Shown here: one piece after another, positions 58,653-64,000 of the stretch
Position numbering within the stretch: position 1 is the stretch's first letter
Layout of the letters: every line of letters begins with the position of its first letter
Assembly: GCA_040878035.1 (NCBI GenBank)
Contig: JBBDMX010000086.1
Span: forward strand, 9,854-73,853
DNA length: 64,000 bases
Source of the DNA: JBBDMX01 sp040878035
GTDB lineage: Bacteria > Planctomycetota > Phycisphaerae > Phycisphaerales > Phycisphaeraceae
Reading direction: 5' to 3'
The notes under the pieces: model-generated
Database searches by the model: none
Seen by the model: only the letters and a program-made list of their open reading frames with translations
Told to the model about the DNA's origin: nothing
Program-made: the position numbers and the translations under genes

Positions 58653-59594
58653 TCGGTTAAAGCTGTACTGAGCGAGGATCTCTTGCGACAGGATGATCTG
58701 CGGCAGATATTGCAGGACCGGGCGCGGCGTGCCCAGGCTGGCGGTGACCATCGGCAGCGGCGAATCGCCACTGGCCAGCGCGCCGATCAGCGCCTCGGCA
58801 ATGAATGGATTGGACACGACCAGAGCGGTAGCGGGCTCGGGCAGGTTGATCAGTTCCTCGCCAACGCGCGCCGGCGCCTGGCGATAGACTCGTTCCGGGT
58901 TCGCATCATCGAGGTCCAGGGTCAAACGGGCATCAGGCGTCAGGCCGGCATCGTGATGAGCCAGCAAGTACCCATCGTGCCAGTGCGAATTGGCGCCCCC
59001 CGGCGCCATCAGCTCGCAGACAAACGCGACGCGGCGGTATCCCTGCTTGAGCAGATGTGCCGTGGCGTAGCGGCCCGCCCCCTGGAAATCGAAGCTGACG
59101 TGATCGACCGCCGTGCCTCGCAAGGGATCACCCAGCACCACCAGCGGCACATCCGCTTTGCCCACGGCGTCCACCGCTGGTTGCTCCACGTATCCCGTCA
59201 AGATCACGCCATCCTGCCCCTCGGCAAACTTGACCAGGCGGCGCGTCAACACCGCGGGATCGGAGATGTCCTCCACACAGAACGTCTCCATGGCGATCTC
59301 CTGGCGCGAGGCCAGTCCCGCCAGATGCATCATGGTCGTGGCGGTGAGCGGGTCGGCGAGCGTGCCATGGATACAAGCGAACCCGACACGCTTAACACTC
59401 GGCCCCGATGCGCTCGAATCCAGCAGCCGCTGCGACGAGCGATAACCCAGTTGCTCGCTGATCTGCAATACTTTGCGCTTGGTCTGGAGACTGATGCGCG
59501 GATGGTCCGCCAAAGCCATCGACACCGCCGGCACGGAAATGTTGGCCTGCGCGGCGATGTCACGAAGCCTGGTTTTCCGCGGCGATCGCGCCAT
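58578..59594 (-). CDS. LacI family transcriptional repressor
   Basis: A 338-aa regulator. The N-terminal helix-turn-helix is TRLRDIAAQANISVPAVSMALADHPRISLQTKRKV, with the hinge SEQLGYRSSQRLLDSS. The sugar-binding-protein-like core includes DGVILTGYVEQPAVDAV, VDHVSFDFQGAGRYATAHLLKQGYRRVAFV and a C-terminal domain. The start at 59594 has AGGAG upstream. It is divergent from the sulfatase and convergent with the MFS gene, so it probably controls both in response to a sugar. Confidence 0.9.
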   Translation of the reverse strand: MARSPRKTRLRDIAAQANISVPAVSMALADHPRISLQTKRKVLQISEQLGYRSSQRLLDSSASGPSVKRVGFACIHGTLADPLTATTMMHLAGLASRQEIAMETFCVEDISDPAVLTRRLVKFAEGQDGVILTGYVEQPAVDAVGKADVPLVVLGDPLRGTAVDHVSFDFQGAGRYATAHLLKQGYRRVAFVCELMAPGGANSHWHDGYLLAHHDAGLTPDARLTLDLDDANPERVYRQAPARVGEELINLPEPATALVVSNPFIAEALIGALASGDSPLPMVTASLGTPRPVLQYLPQIILSQEILAQYSFNRLLHICRHAHSRPLRTLVPYQTSGF

Positions 59595-59724
59595 GGGTTC
59601 AACTCCTGCATCCACCGCCGCATATCGAAGCGGCGCGCCCTGGACGCCGCCCATTGTAGTGAAGCCGTCCGTACCATGATGGCGCCCAGGAAACCACGCC
59701 ACAGCCGACAAACGGGAGAGTCCT

Positions 59725-61224
59725 ATGAAAGCCATCATGTTAATGTTCGATTCACTGAATCGACACATGCTGCCGCCCTACGGCTGCACGTGGACGCACG
59801 CCCCGCATTTTGGCCGCCTGGCGGAACGCACCGTGACATTCGAGCGCAGCTACATCTGCTCCATGCCGTGCATGCCCGCCCGTCGCGACCTGCACACCGG
59901 TCGGCCCAGTTTTCTGCACCGCAGTTGGGGCCCCCTTGAACCCTTCGACGACTCCGTCCCGCAGATTCTGCGCGATCACGGCATCCATACCCATTTGGTC
60001 AGCGATCACTACCACTACTGGGAAGACGGCGGAAGCACCTACCACAATCGCTACAGCACCTCGGAATGCGTCCGCGGCCAAGAGGGCGACCCGTGCATCG
60101 GCCAAGTCCGCGACCCGGTGATCCCCGACTGCGTGGACGTCGGCCGAACCGGCGGGGCTAACTGGCGGCAGGACTGGATCAACCGCAGCTATATGCGCGA
60201 GGAAGCCCAATGGCCTCAGGCCAGGACGATGAAGGCCGGCCTCGAGTTCATCCATCGCAACCACGATGCCGACAACTGGTTGCTTCAGATCGAAACGTTC
60301 GACCCGCATGAACCCTTCTTTTCACCACGGCAGTACAAGGACCGCTTCGCCCAGCACTACGACCACTATCAAGGCAAACACTTTGATTGGCCGGCCTACC
60401 GCCCAGTTCAGGAAACGCCCCAGGAAGTCGAGCACGCGCGCCACGAATACGCATCGCTGCTGGCGATGTGCGACGCCTCTTTGGGTCAGGTCCTCGATGC
60501 CATGGACCAGTTGCGACTGTGGGACGACACCATGCTGATCGTCTGGACGGACCACGGCTTCATGTTGGGCGAGCACGACTGCTGGGGGAAGTCCTGGATG
60601 CCCTTCTACGAGGAAGTGGCCCATACGCCGTTGTTTCTGTGGGACCCTCGTTCCGGCAAGAGAGGCGAACGACGTCAGGCCCTGGTGCAACCGGCGATCG
60701 ACCTGGGGCCGACCCTGCTGCGCCACTTCGGCTTGCCGCCGACCGCGGACATGCTCGGATGCGCGCTGGCGGATGCGGTTGCGTCCGACACCGCCGTTCG
60801 CGATGCGGCGATCTTCGGCATCGCCGGCGGATACGTGAACGTCACCGATGGCCGGTACTTGTACCTGCGCGCCCCCGCATGTGCCGACAACCAACCGCTG
60901 TTTGAGTACACGCTCATGCCCACCCGCATGCGCGGCTTCTTTCCCCGGCCAGTGCTCAAGGACGCCCAGCTATCGCCCCCCTTCTCCTTCACCAAGGGGT
61001 GTCCCACGATGAAGATCCCCTGGACCTGGCCAAGTCCGGTCGATGCCCCGCCGCGCCCCACGCTGCTCTTTGACTTGCAGACCGATCCGCAGCAGCGCAT
61101 ACCGATTCGCGATGAACCAGTCGAACGACGCATGCTCGAACACATGGTTCGACTAATGAAAGCATGTGACGCGCCCGCGGAGCAGTATCAGCGCCTTGGC
61201 ATAGAGCCGATCAGTGGCGCGTGA
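59725..61224 (+). CDS. Formylglycine-dependent sulfatase
   Basis: A 499-aa arylsulfatase-type enzyme. The activation motif is CMPARRDLHTGR, with Cys49-x-Pro51-x-Arg53 as the site converted to formylglycine. The N-terminal metal site is MFDSLNRHMLPPYG and the second metal-binding block VWTDHGFMLGEHDCWGKSWMPFYEEVAHTPL. No signal peptide is seen, so it may act on imported sulfated sugars. The distance to the divergent LacI gene is 130 bp. Substrate class cannot be set without a family-tree placement. Confidence 0.92.
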   Translation: MKAIMLMFDSLNRHMLPPYGCTWTHAPHFGRLAERTVTFERSYICSMPCMPARRDLHTGRPSFLHRSWGPLEPFDDSVPQILRDHGIHTHLVSDHYHYWEDGGSTYHNRYSTSECVRGQEGDPCIGQVRDPVIPDCVDVGRTGGANWRQDWINRSYMREEAQWPQARTMKAGLEFIHRNHDADNWLLQIETFDPHEPFFSPRQYKDRFAQHYDHYQGKHFDWPAYRPVQETPQEVEHARHEYASLLAMCDASLGQVLDAMDQLRLWDDTMLIVWTDHGFMLGEHDCWGKSWMPFYEEVAHTPLFLWDPRSGKRGERRQALVQPAIDLGPTLLRHFGLPPTADMLGCALADAVASDTAVRDAAIFGIAGGYVNVTDGRYLYLRAPACADNQPLFEYTLMPTRMRGFFPRPVLKDAQLSPPFSFTKGCPTMKIPWTWPSPVDAPPRPTLLFDLQTDPQQRIPIRDEPVERRMLEHMVRLMKACDAPAEQYQRLGIEPISGA

Positions 61225-61249
61225 CGGGGCAATTGCATTTGCCTTTCCG

Positions 61250-61395
61250 GTCCCTCTCCCTTCTGACCCCGGAGGGAGAGGTTAGGTGAGGGTGATCGGA
61301 TGGGCGGCAATTTGCGAATATCGAGGATCGTTGGCTCGCGTGGGCACTCACTCCCTCACCCCAGCCCTCTCCCTCAGACCCCGGAGGGAGAGGGG
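61250..61395. repeat. Two copies of a CCCTCTCCC...GGGAGAGG repeat
   Basis: Copies at 61250-61288 (TCCCTCTCCC ... CCGGAGGGAGAGG) and 61354-61395 (CCCTCTCCCTCAGACCCCGG then AGGGAGAGGG). Each folds as a GC-rich hairpin. They fill most of the 233-bp gap after the sulfatase gene; the first copy may serve as its terminator. Confidence 0.75.
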
Positions 61396-61457
61396 GTCAG
61401 CAACGGCCATATGCGCTTGCCCTGGGCGCGTGACGGGCTTGCGCCCATCCGCCCCAA

Positions 61458-62879
61458 TCACGCCGCATCCAATAGCCGCGACTGCACGTCGATCACCCCC
61501 GCAAGTGCCCCCGCCCCCGCCAGCACCGGCAGCGCCCCCGGCATCGATTCGCGCATCGTGATGTCATCCCAGCCGATCTGCCGACTCACCTCGTACTTCG
61601 CCCCACCTACAGCGGCGCCCCCGCCCCCGGACCTGGGGGCGATCAGCCCCGGCTGCGCCGCCACCTGCTCCATCCACCGATCGCGCAACTCCCGCGCCGC
61701 CGCCACCAGCCGCGGATCGTTCTTCGCCGCCGCCTGGGGCTTCCGGGGCTTCCGGGGGCGATTCGACTTGCCCAAAAGCCCCGGATTGGCATCACGGGAT
61801 TCCACTTGCGGGCCGCCAAACCACAACCTGCCCGCGTTCATCTCCGCCGGCCGTGTCGCCCGCGCCGCCTTGGCCTTCTTCCGGGGGTTCACCCGCGCAC
61901 GTTTGGGCTCGGGCAATGCACGTGAATCATCGTGACCCAGCCCCTCGGCCCGCCACTCTCCACCCTCCACTTTCCCCTCTCCACCCTCCACTTTCCCCTC
62001 TCCACCTTCCACTTTCCCCTCTCCACCTTGCACCTTGCACTCTGCACTTTGCACTTCAGCAGACACCCCCGGCAGCACCCGCGGCTTGGCCTCCGACCAA
62101 TGCACCCCCGGCGGAATCGGCAGCACAATCCGATCCTCCCGAATCGCACCCGACCCCGTCTGACTCGGATACCACCACGCGGTCTGCGTATCACCTTCAC
62201 GAATCCGCTTCTGCCAGAAGATATGCACCCGACCATTCCGGGAGCGCTTCCGCGATCCGGTCCGAAACGCCAACGCCACAAATCCCATCGCCTCCCAGAA
62301 TCGGTTGGCCGCCAGGTCCTGCGCACACCAACAGCAGAACAGCTTCACCCCGTAAGCACTGCGCTCAAACATCGCCTTGAGCAACGTCGCCCCCACCAGC
62401 CCGCGCTGTCTTCCGGGGGCAATGTTCATCTGATAGATGATCCCCGTGTCCTCCCGCTTGAAATACTTGTCCACCCCGATGCAGTAGCCGATTGGAGAGT
62501 GCTGAGTGCTGGGTGCTGAGGACTGAGTGCGGAATGCCTGCTGAGTCTCAGTCCTCAGTCCTGAGCACTCAGCACTTTGCACTCTACACTGCGTGCCCCG
62601 CACGCCTCCACCCTCCACTCTCCACTCTGCACTCGCCGCCTCGGCGACCAGCACATGCCCTTTTGCAATATGCCCCTCCAACTGCCCCGTCGGCATCCAC
62701 CCCACGGCCTTGGTGTGCTGCTTCTGCAGTTGATCGATAAACGGCAGATCCGCCAGCCGCGCCTCGCGCACCCGAATGGTCGGAAGCTGCGGCAAGGGCA
62801 GCAGCGCTCGCCCCGGCCCCATCACCTGCTCATTCACAACCTCGCCACGAAACGCCTCAACGCGAAGGACTTCAGACAT
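61458..62879 (-). CDS. GNAT acetyltransferase-like protein with translated repeat inserts
   Basis: A 473-aa protein. GNAT core strands are IRVREARLADLPFIDQLQKQH, GHVLVAEA, IGYCIGVDKYFKRED, IYQMNIAPGRQRGLVGATLLKAMFERS (acetyl-CoA loop) and NRFWEAMGFVALAFRTGSRKRSRNGRVHIFW. The core is split at about residues 80-130 by a repeat block (EWRVEGG to QHS). A second block at about 272-309 holds tandem VEGGEGK units. Downstream are KPRKP residues (near 376), RELRDRWMEQVAAQPGLI and KYEVSR. A normal GNAT domain is about 150-170 aa. No substrate or genuine partner can be named. Confidence 0.7.
   Translation of the reverse strand: MSEVLRVEAFRGEVVNEQVMGPGRALLPLPQLPTIRVREARLADLPFIDQLQKQHTKAVGWMPTGQLEGHIAKGHVLVAEAASAEWRVEGGGVRGTQCRVQSAECSGLRTETQQAFRTQSSAPSTQHSPIGYCIGVDKYFKREDTGIIYQMNIAPGRQRGLVGATLLKAMFERSAYGVKLFCCWCAQDLAANRFWEAMGFVALAFRTGSRKRSRNGRVHIFWQKRIREGDTQTAWWYPSQTGSGAIREDRIVLPIPPGVHWSEAKPRVLPGVSAEVQSAECKVQGGEGKVEGGEGKVEGGEGKVEGGEWRAEGLGHDDSRALPEPKRARVNPRKKAKAARATRPAEMNAGRLWFGGPQVESRDANPGLLGKSNRPRKPRKPQAAAKNDPRLVAAARELRDRWMEQVAAQPGLIAPRSGGGGAAVGGAKYEVSRQIGWDDITMRESMPGALPVLAGAGALAGVIDVQSRLLDAA
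61736..61758. repeat. CCGGAAGCC repeat inside the GNAT gene
   Basis: Two units of GGGGCTTCC on the plus strand, followed by GGGGG; this is the perfect 23-bp reverse complement of 45397-45419 in murC. On the coding strand it gives Arg-Lys-Pro-Arg-Lys-Pro. Confidence 0.85.
61953..62062. repeat. 21-bp tandem repeat inside the GNAT gene
   Basis: Three 21-bp units built on CTCCACCCTCCACTTTCCCC are followed by CACCTTGCACTCTGCAC-type units. Because 21 is a multiple of 3, the frame is kept and the protein gains VEGGEGK repeats. Confidence 0.85.
62490..62640. repeat. GAGTGCTGAGTGCTG inverted repeat inside the GNAT gene
   Basis: GAGTGCTGAGTGCTGGGTGC at 62495-62514 and its inverted form CTGAGCACTCAGCAC at about 62560-62575 can pair. 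Flanking units such as CTCCACCCTCCACTCTCCAC follow. The block breaks the GNAT fold between two core strands but keeps the reading frame. Confidence 0.8.
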
Positions 62880-62934
62880 AGCAAGACTCCCGAAAACCTG
62901 ATGACCAAAGCGATACGCAAGTCGCGAAGGCGCG

Positions 62935-63015
62935 TTCCCGCGCCCCCGCGCTCTTCACTCCGCACTCCCCACTCTGCGCGCTTCGCGCCTGCACTCTGCA
63001 CTGCGTGCTCCGCAC
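62935..63015. repeat. CACTCTGCAC-type repeat between two genes
   Basis: CACTCCGCACTCCCCACTC and GCACTCTGCACTGCGTGCTC resemble the blocks inside the neighbouring GNAT gene. It fills the space between that gene and the hypothetical gene upstream. Confidence 0.75.
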
Positions 63016-63017
63016 GC

Positions 63018-63710
63018 CTACGCCGCCTGCGACATGCCGCCGTAGTTGATCTGCGTGAACACTGGCGTGCACGCCGGTCCGGTCTCCAGCTTGGCGTTCA
63101 CCCACGCCGCGGTGATCCACACCCGCGTGCCCGGCGCCAGCGTGCCGGGAAACACGATCTTGGTGATGGTCTTGCTCGCGGTGCCCTCGAACTTCCAGGC
63201 CTCGAGGTCCGTCGGGGCCGCATCGCCCACGTAGGTGAACACAAACGCGCCGGTCACGCCCGCGGGCTTGGCCCGGTTGGTGGCCTCCCCGTTGTGCAGC
63301 CGATAGTGCACCGTCCAGCCCTTTACCGACGTGATGTCCAGCGTCGGCGATTCGCTCGGCGGGGGCACCGGCGTGGGCTCAGGATCACGCACGGTCAAGC
63401 CCAGGTCGTGACGCTGCTGGTCGGTCACCAACGGGTTGTTGGTCACCTGCATCGCCAGCGTGCGCGACATGGTGATCAACGCGGCTTTGGTCGTGTTCTT
63501 CTCCAGCACCGTCGCACTGCCGCGTGTCGACGGGTTGGTCGCCGCCGCCAAGGTCAGCGCGTACCCGGTCGCTCGCGTCGCATACGCGGTCACCTGCTCG
63601 GCCGTGAGCCCGTAGTCCGCCGGCTCGACACCGATCAGGGCACTGAAGTTCGCCGACCAATTCCGCAAGCCATCATCCGTCAACGGTAAGTAGTCCGCCA
63701 TCGCATCCAT
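63018..63710 (-). CDS. Hypothetical protein with fibronectin type III-like C-terminus
   Basis: A 230-aa protein. An N-terminal helical region (LPLTDDGLRNWSANFSALIG, then TATGYALTLAAATNPSTRGSATV-like helices) leads to NNPLVTDQQRHDLGLTVRD. A Pro-rich linker (PTPVPPPSESP) joins it to a beta-sandwich ending RVWITAAWVNAKLETGPACTPV. I recall this architecture as a recurring uncharacterised protein of planctomycete-like genomes, sometimes near phage-like genes; that is memory of the family, not evidence here. Two starts (63710, 63698) are possible. Confidence 0.6.
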   Translation of the reverse strand: MDAMADYLPLTDDGLRNWSANFSALIGVEPADYGLTAEQVTAYATRATGYALTLAAATNPSTRGSATVLEKNTTKAALITMSRTLAMQVTNNPLVTDQQRHDLGLTVRDPEPTPVPPPSESPTLDITSVKGWTVHYRLHNGEATNRAKPAGVTGAFVFTYVGDAAPTDLEAWKFEGTASKTITKIVFPGTLAPGTRVWITAAWVNAKLETGPACTPVFTQINYGGMSQAA

Positions 63711-63891
63711 CCTTTCCGCGTCCGCGCGCCCCTTCGGCGCACGTTCGCATTCGGCACGCCACAGGCGCGCCAGGCCACCGCCCAGCGCCCGCGGAACATT
63801 TCCGCAAGACCGCCAGGTCAGTCATCACGAGTTGTTGGCCAGGTCCCCGGCCCCGTAGAAGGGTCGTCCCCAGCCCCGAAAACCTCCCGCC

Positions 63892-63940
63892 CCCCGGACC
63901 GCCCCGGACCGCCCCGGACCGCCCCGGCCACCCCGGACCA
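63892..63940. repeat. 10-bp GC-rich tandem repeat at window edge
   Basis: CCCCGGACCG-type units repeat about five times, the last two degenerate. The 290 bp from 63711 to the window end contain this array and no gene I can support. Confidence 0.75.
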
Positions 63941-64000
63941 CCGGTCCCCCGAAACCCGCCCACGGGTATTCACACTGGAAGGTCTTCTGTCTCGATCCCC

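Noticed and set aside
63673..63963. 96-codon Gly/Arg-rich open frame on the minus strand
   Set aside because: It overlaps the start of the hypothetical gene and is made largely from the 10-bp tandem repeat.

Overview
The window is high-GC bacterial chromosome carrying about 47 protein-coding genes, two tRNA genes, three decayed genes and an unusually dense set of short dispersed repeats. Several traits point to the PVC superphylum, most likely a planctomycete and possibly of class Phycisphaerae: a ferredoxin-Rieske fusion, LyxI-type sugar isomerase, an FGly-type sulfatase, GH95 and GH116 enzymes, sialate O-acetylesterase, URO-D/PhyH neighbours, and repeats built on AACACAGATG, ACACCAAGA and CCGGAAGCC units. 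This assignment is an inference; there is no rRNA gene to anchor it.

Layout. 0.1-2.4 kb (minus): ferredoxin-Rieske protein and a HEAT-repeat membrane protein. 2.4-8.3 kb: tRNA-Leu, M50 protease, a solute-binding protein, glycerate kinase, tadA-lyxI, dapA. 8.5-13.7 kb (plus): a compact surface-glycan cluster (GT9, O-antigen ligase-like protein, radical SAM/SPASM protein, GT4). 13.8-19.4 kb (minus): a type IV pilus/type II secretion set (pilM, pilN, pilO, a pilP-like gene, then the pilB/gspE ATPase). 19.7-22.1 kb: a GT1 glycosyltransferase, yhbY and two small membrane proteins. 22.1-24.1 kb (minus): a two-gene SMC-like ATPase plus TOPRIM (DUF4276-like) module resembling abortive-infection/OLD-type defence. 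24.1-30.3 kb: leuC-type dehydratase, TolC-like lipoprotein, a secreted serpin and an HI0933-type flavoprotein. 30.3-42.6 kb: a decayed glycoside hydrolase, aminotransferase, Gfo/Idh/MocA protein, a lone nuoH, PhyH/URO-D genes with a divergent AraC regulator, rdgB, GH95. 42.6-46.4 kb: a branching enzyme and murC. 46.4-48.1 kb: a mobile-element scar (gene remnant, tRNA-Val, wrecked tyrosine recombinase). 48.1-55.7 kb (plus): a tight five-gene operon (sialate O-acetylesterase, GH116, SDR, CoA-transferase, thiolase). 55.7-61.2 kb: an alpha/beta-hydrolase, MFS sugar transporter, LacI regulator, sulfatase. 61.4-63.7 kb (minus): a GNAT protein riddled with translated repeats and a lineage-type hypothetical protein.

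The most unusual theme is the repeats. A 32-bp element occurs in four intergenic regions as single copies or head-to-head pairs that form long hairpins (seven copies in six places counting both arms). A 22-bp palindrome occurs four times in intergenic DNA. Other low-complexity repeats have entered reading frames and are translated: two large blocks in the GNAT protein, a collagen-like PGSPGSPG insert in MurC, and a leader in the GT4 enzyme. The MurC insert and the GNAT gene share a perfect 23-bp sequence on opposite strands. The second point of interest is the putative defence module at 22.1-24.1 kb.
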